Shown: in pieces, positions 13,920-22,533 of the stretch
Layout of the letters: each line of letters opens with the position of its first letter
Position numbering within the stretch: position 1 is the stretch's first letter
Source of the DNA: a virus
IMG/VR virus record: IMGVR_UViG_3300020433_000671
Location: 1-64,000 of that record
DNA length: 64,000 bases
Strand: one strand, 5' to 3'
Program-made: the position numbers and the translations under genes
Notes under the pieces: model-generated
What the model saw: the letters and a program-made list of their open reading frames with translations, nothing else
Databases searched by the model: none
Told to the model about the DNA's origin: nothing

Positions 13920-15029
13920 TTAACACTTCCACTTTCTAAGTGCTAATGCTTTACGAGTTGGTCTACCTTTTTCATCTTTCATCGGTCCTTTAACTCCACT
14001 CATACGAGCACAAAAAGATCTCTTTCTAGGACCACCTTCTGGTTGTGGTCGTTTTAAATCAGAACCAGGATTCTCACGTTCGTAAGACTTTCTACCTTTC
14101 TCATTCAAACCACCAGTCTTATTCTTACCTTCCTTGCGTTGCCATGCAGCAGACTTCTCTTGTATTTTTTCTAACTGATCTAATGCTTCACTCGACCAAT
14201 ATACATGTGTTTCTGTTTCCTCTCTTTTATATGCAGGTACTTTAGCACCTTTCACACCACGACGTGCTTTGTGTTCTTCTCTACGTTTTTCAATAGTCTT
14301 GCCTCTCTTACCCTCAGGGTCAAACATGCCAGGATCACCATGACCAGGACCCATTCTTCTATAATTTCTGATAGATGCTTTACCGTAATCACTACGACCT
14401 TTATCTACCTTTGCCTCTGGTAGTACTTCTTCATTTTTAGGACGGCAATCAGGAACTAACTTACCACCTTTCATCTTCATACCTACTTTCTTATGAGTTT
14501 TCCAACATTCTGCTTGAAAATCAGAAAAAGATTTACGTCCTTCAAACTCTTCTTTCTTACTACTATTACCCCAGTTTGCAGCACCAACTTTACGACACTT
14601 AACTAATGCACCTGATGCATAAGCACTTGGCCATACTGAATATCTTGACTTAACCTTATGGTAACAGGCATCTTTACTACCACTACCTTTACCTTTTTTA
14701 TCCTTGGTTTCGGAGATTTGAGTTTCTTCTTTCATTTTTTTCTTGGGTTTGTCAGTTGAAACATAAGTTGGTTTTGCAGCACCTGATTTAGATTGTTGAT
14801 TAGGATCTGCTTTCTTTTTGCGACGAGCAGCAGATAATCTTTCTGACTTGCTCATGCTTGCTCTCTTTGCTGAGGACACACATTTAGGAGTTCCCTCACC
14901 TGGTTCATCACTTGCACAAGTTCCACCAGTTACTACGTTAACCCAACCACCTTTACCATCCTTGGATTTAGAACCCTTGAACCATTTGTGGAGTGAACCT
15001 TCGTCGATTAGCTGGTGAAAATTTTTCAT
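13920..15029 (-). CDS. Lys/Gly-rich virion-type protein with DUF5872-like segments
   Basis: About 369 residues, strongly basic. Cys-containing blocks include GGWVNVVTGGTCASDEPGEG and PKCVSSAKRASMSKSERLSA. Also present are ACYHKVKSRYSVWPSAYASG with ALVKCRKVGAANWGN, and KRSFCARMSGVKGPMKDEK. Similar blocks occur in DUF5872-type and other cyanophage structural proteins, and in giant-virus proteins. The start at 15029 gives an ATGA overlap with the upstream gene. Basic charge suggests DNA contact or packaging in the head; function is unproven. Confidence 0.85.
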   Translation of the reverse strand: MKNFHQLIDEGSLHKWFKGSKSKDGKGGWVNVVTGGTCASDEPGEGTPKCVSSAKRASMSKSERLSAARRKKKADPNQQSKSGAAKPTYVSTDKPKKKMKEETQISETKDKKGKGSGSKDACYHKVKSRYSVWPSAYASGALVKCRKVGAANWGNSSKKEEFEGRKSFSDFQAECWKTHKKVGMKMKGGKLVPDCRPKNEEVLPEAKVDKGRSDYGKASIRNYRRMGPGHGDPGMFDPEGKRGKTIEKRREEHKARRGVKGAKVPAYKREETETHVYWSSEALDQLEKIQEKSAAWQRKEGKNKTGGLNEKGRKSYERENPGSDLKRPQPEGGPRKRSFCARMSGVKGPMKDEKGRPTRKALALRKWKC

Positions 15030-15244
15030 GACCACGTTTTACCCATATCTTCTATAGTGCAGTTGGCGATAGGAGAGTCGCTGATTAATGTTTTAAATAC
15101 ATATTCAGTCATAACAGAATTCTGGTATAACATCTGAGAAGAGTAAGTTTTACCTTTAAAATCTTCTCTAACAGCGTCTGCTTCTGCATTATTAGTAGCA
15201 TAACCATTACCAATAAGAAATTGTCTTGCTTCTGTGGGTGTCAT
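15026..15244 (-). CDS. 72-residue hypothetical protein
   Basis: MTPTEARQFLIGNGYATNNA looks like a small helical domain; the rest is polar and ends IEDMGKTWS. It is linked by ATGA overlaps both to the gene upstream (15241) and downstream (15029), so it is part of a co-translated set of Lys-rich virion-type genes. Confidence 0.82.
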   Translation of the reverse strand: MTPTEARQFLIGNGYATNNAEADAVREDFKGKTYSSQMLYQNSVMTEYVFKTLISDSPIANCTIEDMGKTWS

Positions 15245-16056
15245 GATCCTAATCCTCTACCTTTATCGTAGTTGTCTTTTCCACCATACCTTGCCATGGT
15301 ATTAACATAATCTTGAGAAGATTTAAATCCTCTCTTCTTAGCATCAGCAGCAGTTTGTTTTTTAACATCTGCTGCTTTCTTATACTTACCAGTACCTGCA
15401 GTAGATTTTTGACCCTTTACTTTCTTTTGTTGTCTGCTGCCACCTGTCATGACTGCACCTTTACCATGTTCTTTCCTGATTTTATCAAGAACGAATGACA
15501 ATGCAGCATCCTTAGGTTTGTTCCCAGATGGTTTTTTAGTTCCACCCTTATCGTAACCCGTTTCTTTTTTAAGTCGGGTTGCTTCATGGAATTGTCCAAA
15601 GGTCAAGATCGAATTTTCAGTGCTCTCTTTTGTGCTTTTTTCTGAAACTTCTTCTTGACTGTCATAGGTTTTAGATTCAAAGTGAGGGTTTTTCATTTGC
15701 GGACCTTTCATAAGCTCTTTACGAGCCTTCTCATTATTTTTTTGACGTTTTTTAAAGTCCGTCTCTAAGTATGTATCATCTTTTTTCTTTCCTTCTTCTA
15801 CTTCTTTTTTCTTTCCATAAGTTATACAAGGATCTTGTCCACATCCACAATTTTTTGGTTTCTTTTCTTCATGTACATATCCCAATTTCTTGTACTTGTC
15901 ATGGTCAGCCATACTGTTGGCTTTATACTTCTTCCCAGTCTTCTTATCAATCATGATGTGAGGTTTAAACTCTTTCTCCATCACATCTGTAACTTTAGGA
16001 TTGATCTTAACTCCTGTCTTCTTTTTTTCGTTTAGTTCTTTAAAACTAAGCATCAT
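15241..16056 (-). CDS. Lys-rich virion-type protein with Cys pair
   Basis: About 271 residues, low complexity and basic. It contains MIDKKTGKKYKANSMADHDK, followed by KKLGYVHEEKKPKNCGCGQD and a central Glu/Lys-rich stretch. The C-terminus has EHGKGAVMTGGSRQQKKVKG and GGKDNYDKGRG. The ATG at 16056 or 16053 is preferred over the 16086 start, which lies well inside the preceding gene. Cyanophage genomes carry several such proteins next to head genes. Confidence 0.8.
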   Translation of the reverse strand: MMLSFKELNEKKKTGVKINPKVTDVMEKEFKPHIMIDKKTGKKYKANSMADHDKYKKLGYVHEEKKPKNCGCGQDPCITYGKKKEVEEGKKKDDTYLETDFKKRQKNNEKARKELMKGPQMKNPHFESKTYDSQEEVSEKSTKESTENSILTFGQFHEATRLKKETGYDKGGTKKPSGNKPKDAALSFVLDKIRKEHGKGAVMTGGSRQQKKVKGQKSTAGTGKYKKAADVKKQTAADAKKRGFKSSQDYVNTMARYGGKDNYDKGRGLGS

Positions 16057-16753
16057 CCTCTGCCTCGTCGTGAATAACATGCTCATGCATGCCTCCCTCC
16101 AAGATTTCTAGTTTAGAAACTGGAACATGTTTTTCAATACCATGCTCAAAGAAAACGTCATAGTGTTGTACTACACCATTCTCATCAAGGTCATGCATTC
16201 CTTTGATACAATTACCAACACCAAACTCCTCATGTTTTACTTTTGATGCACAGTCATGCTTTTTCTTTTTCTTACTACCATATCCTTCACCCATCTCTTC
16301 TTTCTTCTTCTTCTTTTTCTTCATATCACCATCATGTGATCCTCCACAATTTTCTCCAAGAACCTCCAAGTTCTTATCGTAGTTAACATAATGCTCGTGT
16401 GGACCTTCTTGAATAATTTCTAATTCTTCTACAGGCACATTCTCCATAATAAAATTACCATCAGTAATATCATAATGAGTTACAGTACCATCTTCCAATA
16501 GTGTATGTGCTTCTGGAATTACATCATACTCTCTGTCTTCCATCTTAACTTTAGACGCACAAAGGTGAGTCTTCTTACCCATCGCCTTAGCAATAGTCTT
16601 ACGACGATTCAATAGATAAGAATCACTCTTATCTTTATCACCATCATTATCCATGTCACCATCTTCTTTACCGACAGGATCTAATTTTTTCTTTTCATAC
16701 ATTTGCACTTGTTTCAGTGCTTCCGAAAAATCGGGTAGTTCTCTAAGATTCAT
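16046..16753 (-). CDS. Acidic/Lys-rich virion-type protein with duplicated domain
   Basis: 235 residues. The DGDMDNDGDKDKSDSYLLNR segment (about 32-51) resembles an EF-hand-like Asp/Gly calcium loop. It is followed by two copies of a domain: CASKVKMEDREYDV...VTHYDITDG...VPVEELEIIQEGPHEH and CASKVKHEEFGV...VQHYDVFFE...VPVSKLEILEGGMHEH. A poly-Lys linker (KKKKKKK) separates them. The repeat is visible by eye along about 60 residues. Function unknown; the neighbours suggest a virion component. Confidence 0.85.
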   Translation of the reverse strand: MNLRELPDFSEALKQVQMYEKKKLDPVGKEDGDMDNDGDKDKSDSYLLNRRKTIAKAMGKKTHLCASKVKMEDREYDVIPEAHTLLEDGTVTHYDITDGNFIMENVPVEELEIIQEGPHEHYVNYDKNLEVLGENCGGSHDGDMKKKKKKKEEMGEGYGSKKKKKHDCASKVKHEEFGVGNCIKGMHDLDENGVVQHYDVFFEHGIEKHVPVSKLEILEGGMHEHVIHDEAEDDA

Positions 16754-16757
16754 GGTA

Positions 16758-17912
16758 CTATCTGTCCTTGTCCCTTTTATTTAGCTTACGAATGAATTCA
16801 CCTGGTGTTAATCTTTTCATATAATTGGCAAGTTTATCTGTACCAATCTCACCAGCAGGTTTATAATTAAAAAACTTAAGTTTATTTATTTCCACTAAGT
16901 CTTTTAACCAAGTACGAAAAAGATGATCAGACTCATCAATAGAGATGACGTAATTGCTACCACGACTAACAACTTTAGAAATGACTCCTGTATTATCGTT
17001 CTCGACATAAGATCCCACCTTAAATAAATTTGAATTGAAATATGCTTCACGAAGACCTTGAGGATCTAACTTAGGAGCAATCTCATACAGATCGTATGAT
17101 GCTTCAGCAAAATCATCAAACTCTTCTACTTGCATTGCTTGACGTAAAGTTGTATATAACTTTTCCGTGCCATCTTTACCTAAACTTTTTGTCATTCCTC
17201 GTTTAAAGGAATCAAAATCATCTTCTGCTGCTGCCTTACGAAGTTTAGATGCAGACATACCTTCTACACCTTCACCATCTGGGTCTCTTGCTCCCGCAGA
17301 AACTACATTGATCTCATCAAATGTGTATAGATCTCCATTGTATTTCTGTGCAAGACTATTAAACTCACTAACTCTATCACCACCCACTACCAAATTAACT
17401 GTGCTATATCCCTCAGAGTCAAGAGTGCTAAGAACATCAAAGATAGTTCTCATATCTTCATTGTTTTGAATAGCATTAGCATGATCAGGATATGCTTGCT
17501 TCATGAATCCAATTTTAGTTCCTGCATCAAGAGGATTCTTCTTAGGATCTTCAGATCTAGATGGATATATTCTATACTCTCCTCCACTAGATTTTGCCTG
17601 TTGAGCAACTCTATTTAAAAGTTTCTCATGTCCAACAGTAGGTGGATTAAATCTTCCAAATGTAACAGATATGCTACCTTGATCGACCTGACCCTCGCCA
17701 GCTCCCGTTTCTTCTCCTCCATTTTGCTGTGTTTGTGCTGCTGCCTGTTGACCAGACACCTTTACTAGTTTACCGTCCTTAGAAATGTGGGTGACGTTGC
17801 CATTTACATCGGCATACTTACCATACCCTACATGCTTAAGTTTTAATTTCTCTGCTTCTTTTGCAGCGAAGGATCTTTCGGCTTCAGTTAGGAAAGCACT
17901 GAACTTTTTCAT
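16758..17912 (-). CDS. Cytidylyltransferase/NMNAT-like nucleotidyltransferase
   Basis: 384 residues. After about 75 variable residues comes a Rossmann nucleotidyltransferase core: SVTFGRFNPPTVGHEKLLNR (about 82-101) carries the (T/H)xGH active-site motif, and NLVVGGDRVSEF and GMSASKLRKAAAEDD supply the later nucleotide-binding motif. The C-terminal 130 residues are a separate module, with VGSYVENDNTGVISKVVSRG. The family transfers nucleotides to phosphate acceptors (NMN, phosphopantetheine, CTP-dependent). Many cyanophages have such a protein among virion-type genes; its substrate is not known. It overlaps the ligase-like gene by 29 bases. Confidence 0.88.
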   Translation of the reverse strand: MKKFSAFLTEAERSFAAKEAEKLKLKHVGYGKYADVNGNVTHISKDGKLVKVSGQQAAAQTQQNGGEETGAGEGQVDQGSISVTFGRFNPPTVGHEKLLNRVAQQAKSSGGEYRIYPSRSEDPKKNPLDAGTKIGFMKQAYPDHANAIQNNEDMRTIFDVLSTLDSEGYSTVNLVVGGDRVSEFNSLAQKYNGDLYTFDEINVVSAGARDPDGEGVEGMSASKLRKAAAEDDFDSFKRGMTKSLGKDGTEKLYTTLRQAMQVEEFDDFAEASYDLYEIAPKLDPQGLREAYFNSNLFKVGSYVENDNTGVISKVVSRGSNYVISIDESDHLFRTWLKDLVEINKLKFFNYKPAGEIGTDKLANYMKRLTPGEFIRKLNKRDKDR

Positions 17913-18870
17913 TCTGCCAATTCTTACTAAGGTTAAAGTTTGCTCTACTAAAAGTTAGTCTATCCACTATCTTGTAAGGATTGGTTGAAACCGTAACGAA
18001 CCCCTCATGTTGAGAAAGTTCTCCATCGATGTAACATTCAACATTTCCATTTACAACAATAGCACCGAGTAGACGCTGTTTCAGTTGGAAGATTTTATGC
18101 CATACCTTAAAGGTACTTACATTTACTTCTCCCTTATATTTAGCATCTAACGTATCATACATTTTTTGAGGATGCGGAAGTTTGCCTTGTCTTACGAATG
18201 AATTGATATGTTTTGCTATCTCAGTGCGGGATTGTGGAACCTTTGCAACCATGAGTGTAGGTAGTATCTTTGCTAGATGTCTCCATCCCAAGGGTGGTTC
18301 TACAGTAGCATTGTTAGTATCAACAAAGTAGCAACTAGAAGTGCTATCAAGACTAACTCCTATCTTACCTTCAGCAGTAGAACTGAGTTCTGTATACTCT
18401 GTATGTGGTGCTAGAATAATTTTTTCAGAAATCTTATGACCAAACTTATACTGAATAGTATTAGGACAATAAACATTCCCCCCACCGACACCGATCCAAT
18501 CAGCTTGGATAATACGATTGATGCGAGGAAGGTTATCAAGACATAACCTAAGAATGTCAGAGACAGTGCCTTGATGATTCTTATCAATGTCTTCATGACT
18601 GTAATTGATTTTGATTTTACGTTTGTTGAAGACGGACTTGGTGCCCACAAAGAACTTACCATTCTCAGGATTAGTACCAAACACTATGGCAGGAGCACCA
18701 TCCCATTTGACAGACAGTCTAGTAACTGTCACAAGTTCTTTGATGGCATCTATTGCAACCTTACGTCCTTGAAGGATTGAATCTTCTGGGTGTTCAAGGT
18801 GTTTGTTGGGCATCTCAACCGTTTCTGATACCCATATTATACTACATCCACACGCTGTTTTGGGTTTCAT
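17884..18870 (-). CDS. Ligase-like nucleotidyltransferase-fold protein (DUF6267-type)
   Basis: The protein has LSVKWDGAPAIVFG (about residues 52-65), which matches motif I (KxDG) of covalent nucleotidyltransferases (DNA/RNA ligases, capping enzymes). FFVGTKSVFNKRKIKINY follows. Near the C-terminus HEGFVTVSTNPYKIVDRLTF resembles motif IV (EGxV) and a motif V Lys. The segment KHLEHPEDSIL near the N-terminus occurs in related cyanophage proteins. Start could be 18870 or 18813. Substrate and activity are unproven; adjacency to the NMNAT-like gene is suggestive. Confidence 0.82.
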   Translation of the reverse strand: MKPKTACGCSIIWVSETVEMPNKHLEHPEDSILQGRKVAIDAIKELVTVTRLSVKWDGAPAIVFGTNPENGKFFVGTKSVFNKRKIKINYSHEDIDKNHQGTVSDILRLCLDNLPRINRIIQADWIGVGGGNVYCPNTIQYKFGHKISEKIILAPHTEYTELSSTAEGKIGVSLDSTSSCYFVDTNNATVEPPLGWRHLAKILPTLMVAKVPQSRTEIAKHINSFVRQGKLPHPQKMYDTLDAKYKGEVNVSTFKVWHKIFQLKQRLLGAIVVNGNVECYIDGELSQHEGFVTVSTNPYKIVDRLTFSRANFNLSKNWQNEKVQCFPN

Positions 18871-18883
18871 TGTGCCACTTTTC

Positions 18884-20278
18884 TTACTGGAGTTTCCAAT
18901 ACACAGACGACTTATCTGACTGTGAAGATGCGTACAAATATATTTCTTTTATGATCTGGTCAGAATCTTTATGAGAGGATACCCAATCTAAAAATTTTAA
19001 TCCAGTATATTTACTATACTTCCATGCTTGTTCTGCTGTTTTAATCCATGCCATGTCAGTTCCTTTATTCTTTAAACCCTTTGCTTTATATTTCACCAGT
19101 AACTTATATATTTCCTCATCTAACTTATTAGTCTTAGCTTTACTCCAAGTATCTGTTGCACCATACTCAGGTAGTGTGCCAAACTTACCATCCTTTAATA
19201 ATTCTTGTACTTTCTTACCTTGTATTTTACCTTGTGCAGCAGATTTACCTTTCAATTCTAACTTCCAATCACCTTTTGTAGGACCACCAAAGTTTCTTGC
19301 TTGAAATTTTTCAAAATTACCTGTGCCATAGTACACATAAACATCCATGGGATGACTATCACCTTTCCTACCATTATCGAATGTCAAATCATACTTTACA
19401 AAAGATGCTTTTTCGTTTGCTTTTCTTTCAGAGGGAGGTCTATCATTTAACAATTTCATATTAGGTCTACCTTCAATTTTTTTCAAAGATATACCAACTA
19501 ACTCCCCCTCTGCTCTCAATTGTAATAGAGCATTGTTTAAACAATCAATAGTAGTTTCTTTATCAAGATGTTTTTTTACTTTGGTCTTATCTTTCACCAT
19601 CCATATATCAGAAGGATTCCATTTATCTTCTGATGATAAGTTAGTTTGATTCTTCACTCTATTGAATGCATTCTTAACTGCACCATCATCAATAATAGAA
19701 TCACCTCTAACAAATGTCCATCCTTTACCACCTACCTTACCAAATATTGTATTAGCACCTGCCCAAGATGATTCTTGCCAATCTTTTCCTAGTGAAATAA
19801 TTTCACTTAACTTAGCAGTTACATCACAATATCTCATACCACATTTAAAATCCTCTTCAGTAAACGCTTTTTTCTTTTCTATATTAGGACAGTAATATCT
19901 CATAGCAGCATAGACACATTGTGCAGATTCTACTAGTGCAGTTTGTGCAGCACCACCACCAGATCCTTTACTATTTTCTGGTTTAACTTCTATTCTAATA
20001 ACTTGTTTTTCTCTTATCGGAATATCTAAGGCAGTGCCTTTTGTATTAGTTGTAATTCCTGGATATTTTTCATCTAATGCACCTTTTATATTTTCAACTG
20101 CTGCAAGTCTTTTTGTTTGAGGAACAAAAACTTTTAATGCTATCTGAACTTTCTTGGTTGAATCCTTGTCCTCTACATTCTTAACATCAAATAGGTAATA
20201 AGAATAATCATCACCCCCCAATGCCTGCATTACATCTTCAAAAGCAGTTCTGTTTATTGGGGGTATTGTTATTGCCAT
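18884..20278 (-). CDS. Conserved cyanophage protein, possible PD-(D/E)XK nuclease fold
   Basis: 464 residues. ALDIPIREKQVIRIEVKPEN (about 82-101) fits the D...ExK core of PD-(D/E)XK nucleases, followed by a helix with GGGAAQTALVESAQCVYAAM. A second nuclease-like pattern is PSDIWMVKD (about 222) ... GELVGISLKKIEG (about 263). Either could be the real core. The product sits two genes from the ligase-like and cytidylyltransferase-like proteins. An AATAAATA late element lies 25-32 bases upstream. The fold assignment is by eye only. Confidence 0.83.
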   Translation of the reverse strand: MAITIPPINRTAFEDVMQALGGDDYSYYLFDVKNVEDKDSTKKVQIALKVFVPQTKRLAAVENIKGALDEKYPGITTNTKGTALDIPIREKQVIRIEVKPENSKGSGGGAAQTALVESAQCVYAAMRYYCPNIEKKKAFTEEDFKCGMRYCDVTAKLSEIISLGKDWQESSWAGANTIFGKVGGKGWTFVRGDSIIDDGAVKNAFNRVKNQTNLSSEDKWNPSDIWMVKDKTKVKKHLDKETTIDCLNNALLQLRAEGELVGISLKKIEGRPNMKLLNDRPPSERKANEKASFVKYDLTFDNGRKGDSHPMDVYVYYGTGNFEKFQARNFGGPTKGDWKLELKGKSAAQGKIQGKKVQELLKDGKFGTLPEYGATDTWSKAKTNKLDEEIYKLLVKYKAKGLKNKGTDMAWIKTAEQAWKYSKYTGLKFLDWVSSHKDSDQIIKEIYLYASSQSDKSSVYWKLQ

Positions 20279-20298
20279 TAGTCAGACACAGGTCTCCA

Positions 20299-20508
20299 CT
20301 AATATTTATTGTCTATATTATCATCTAATGCTTGTTCTGCATGTTCCAGTATAGGAACTATATGTATGATATTATCAATGTTAGCCATCATATCCGCAAT
20401 GTGCTTTGCAATGTATGGTTTTTCAGTACGTGCTGCAAATGATAATGCGTTACGTAGGTTCTGTTGTGCTTCCTTTAATGAAGTCTCTACTTGTTGGGAT
20501 AGTGCCAT
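20299..20508 (-). CDS. 69-residue helical conserved protein
   Basis: MALSQQVETSLKEAQQNLRN then ALSFAARTEKPYIAKHIADM. The pattern of a small helical bundle with LRNALSFAARTE recurs in cyanophages as an unnamed family. The start at 20508 gives the best match; in-frame ATGs lie four and thirteen codons upstream. It overlaps the membrane protein gene upstream by 59 bases. Confidence 0.78.
   Translation of the reverse strand: MALSQQVETSLKEAQQNLRNALSFAARTEKPYIAKHIADMMANIDNIIHIVPILEHAEQALDDNIDNKY
20303..20310 (-). promoter_or_regulatory. Late-promoter-like AATAAATA
   Basis: AATAAATA on the minus strand, 25 bases upstream of the ATG at 20278 and inside the last codons of the preceding gene. It matches NATAAATA and would start late expression of the virion-type block to the left. 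Confidence 0.55.
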
Positions 20509-20677
20509 GATTGTCATTCCAATGTCTAATGTTACCTGCAACAATAAAACAGTTAGTGACTACTAACTGTATAAAAATAAAAGTTCTGATAACGCAGATA
20601 ATGTCATCATACTTTTTTGTTGTTTCATCTTGAAAAGATCCGAGTGCATACTTCCAGATCTTCCATGCCTCACTCAT
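20450..20677 (-). CDS. 75-residue membrane protein, conserved in cyanophages
   Basis: MSEAWKIWKYALGSFQDETT then KKYDDIICVIRTFIFIQLVV, one membrane helix (about residues 28-50), then AGNIRHWNDNH. I recognise this combination from other cyanophages; function unknown. Start overlaps the tiny upstream gene as ATGA. It shares 59 bases with the next gene downstream. Confidence 0.82.
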   Translation of the reverse strand: MSEAWKIWKYALGSFQDETTKKYDDIICVIRTFIFIQLVVTNCFIVAGNIRHWNDNHGTIPTSRDFIKGSTTEPT

Positions 20678-20751
20678 ACCCAGTACTTATATAATGTAAA
20701 TATTACAAAGATTAGTACGATGGTAGCGATAGCACCCATTACATAAATCAA
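20674..20751 (-). CDS. 25-residue membrane peptide with TTG start
   Basis: The frame reads (TTG)IYVMGAIATIVLIFVIFT then LYKYWV, a single membrane helix. TTG at 20751 has AAGGAGG seven bases upstream and overlaps the mazG stop; an internal ATG at 20739 would be 19 bases from that site. Its stop overlaps the next start as ATGA. Coupling on both sides supports expression. Confidence 0.6.
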   Translation of the reverse strand: MIYVMGAIATIVLIFVIFTLYKYWV

Positions 20752-21170
20752 ATGTCTCCCTCCTTACGGTTTTCTGAATGATGAACGTCAAATTCTCCAA
20801 GAGGATATCTTGACTTCAACTTTTCTACATTCATTTCAATAATTTCATCGATTGTAGTGTCAAGTGACATACATGCTTGTGCAACATACCACATGATATC
20901 TCCAAGTTCCCTCTTCATATGAAAGATGTTATCTTCATTTACAGGTTTACCTTGGAAAACAATCTTCTTTACTACCTCAGTAAACTCACCACCCTCTGCA
21001 CATATACCAAGAGCAGCAGTTAGAAGTCTATGAACAGGAAGTCCATCACCACTTTCTTCTGATTGAATCTCAAAACATCTAGAATTAAACTCATCATAAT
21101 TCTTAGATGCTTCAGACGTTACTGCATTAACGAATTCCATATAGGCATCCGTATTTACTCGCTTAGTCAT
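20748..21170 (-). CDS. mazG: MazG-type nucleotide pyrophosphohydrolase
   Basis: 140 residues. The all-alpha NTP-PPase core is present: AALGICAEGGEFTEVVKKIV (metal-binding EGGE) and MKRELGDIMWYVAQACM (ELGD). The family hydrolyses (d)NTPs; in cyanophages it has been proposed to recycle GC-rich host nucleotides or alter ppGpp signals, with later work favouring dGTP/dCTP hydrolysis. Its start overlaps the gp41 stop by 8 bases. Confidence 0.94.
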   Translation of the reverse strand: MTKRVNTDAYMEFVNAVTSEASKNYDEFNSRCFEIQSEESGDGLPVHRLLTAALGICAEGGEFTEVVKKIVFQGKPVNEDNIFHMKRELGDIMWYVAQACMSLDTTIDEIIEMNVEKLKSRYPLGEFDVHHSENRKEGDI

Positions 21171-22533
21171 ACTTTAAATCTTGAAAAGTTTTCTTTGGTG
21201 TAAATTTATTTACCAAATCAATCTCAGGTTCACCAGAATCAACTAGATCTTTCTGAGCATCATCAATATCATACAACCTCATCTTTGATCTGTCAATACC
21301 TATACAAAATCTTTTATAAGAAGTAGGATCGTTGTATCTATTTTTCAATTGCTTTACCATGATTTGATTCATATCTTCCAACTCTTCTGTAGAAATAAGG
21401 GCAAACATAAGATCAGCAGTAGCAGGCAATCCAAAAGATTCAGAGGTGTCAGTGAGATCAACATCGCTACTACCGTAACCGCTACGAGTAGTTTGAGTGG
21501 CAGATATAATCGGAACGTTCGCCTCAACTGCGAGACCCCGTAATTCTTCTGCAATTGCTTTGACATAAGTGTAACTGTTAACAATGGATCCTTTGTACCT
21601 TTGAGAGGCACAAATGTTTAAATAATCTACAAATATAATATCAGGTTTAACAGATCTTTTGAGGGCAAGATCATTGATAAGAGATTTAAAGTGTCCAACA
21701 TGTGCAGACGCAGTAGGATACTCTTTAATAATTAATTTACCTTGAGTTTTTTTAGCAAGACTTGCAATCTTTTTTTCAAACATTATCTTCGGAAAATCCG
21801 AAAGTTTTTGAATGGGGATGTTGAGTAAATTTGCATCAATGCGTTCAGCGATTTTTTCCTCCGCCATTTCCAACGTGATGTAAAGGACATTTTTACCTTG
21901 AAGAAGGGCTGAGGAGGCACAGTGACACATAAACAAAGACTTGCCCACACCAGTACCAGCGAGTGCAATATTGAGAGTCTTGTTAGGAAGACCACCCTTC
22001 GTAATTTTATTGAAGAGAGATAGATCGAAAGGGATCTTATCTTCTTTACGATGATAGAAATCATACCTTGCTTCTGCATCTGAGACATAATCATGTCCTA
22101 CGTGCTGATCAAATGATACTCCAAGTGCTTCGGATAAAATTTGTGGAATAGCACCCTTATCTTTCTTAGAATCTTGACCATCAGCAATCTTAACACTCTC
22201 CATGAGAGATAGGTAGATTGCACGTTCTTGACACCACTTCTCAGTAGCATCTATCAACCAATCATGATCTGAAATATCATTAGAAAGAGTATTTAGAACA
22301 CCAATAACATCTTTAAATTGTTCCTCGGTTAAATCAGTTCTCTCCTGACACTCAATTCCTAAAGCATTAAGAGAAGGTAACGCATCATATTGACTAACAT
22401 ACTCATGTATCTCTAAGAAAATAATCTTATATTCACGAGCAGTAAAATACTCTGACTTGAGAAAAGGTAATACTTTTCTTGTATACTTTTCACTGTATAC
22501 TAGATTGCTAAGAATAGTTACTTCTAGATTCAT
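21163..22533 (-). CDS. Replicative DNA helicase (T4 gp41-like)
   Basis: 456 residues, DnaB family, which unwinds the fork and recruits primase. An N-terminal domain (about 1-150) is followed by the RecA-type motor with Walker A LAGTGVGKSLF (about residue 195), Walker B DIIFVDYLNICAS (about 295) and ISATQTTRSGYG (about 340). The gene abuts the 2OG oxygenase upstream and mazG downstream. Confidence 0.96.
   Translation of the reverse strand: MNLEVTILSNLVYSEKYTRKVLPFLKSEYFTAREYKIIFLEIHEYVSQYDALPSLNALGIECQERTDLTEEQFKDVIGVLNTLSNDISDHDWLIDATEKWCQERAIYLSLMESVKIADGQDSKKDKGAIPQILSEALGVSFDQHVGHDYVSDAEARYDFYHRKEDKIPFDLSLFNKITKGGLPNKTLNIALAGTGVGKSLFMCHCASSALLQGKNVLYITLEMAEEKIAERIDANLLNIPIQKLSDFPKIMFEKKIASLAKKTQGKLIIKEYPTASAHVGHFKSLINDLALKRSVKPDIIFVDYLNICASQRYKGSIVNSYTYVKAIAEELRGLAVEANVPIISATQTTRSGYGSSDVDLTDTSESFGLPATADLMFALISTEELEDMNQIMVKQLKNRYNDPTSYKRFCIGIDRSKMRLYDIDDAQKDLVDSGEPEIDLVNKFTPKKTFQDLKYD

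Noticed and set aside
18411-18680. 89-codon hydrophobic frame on the minus strand inside the ligase-like gene
   Set aside because: It looks like a membrane protein but lies wholly within a conserved gene in another frame and lacks a ribosome binding site and neighbours in frame.
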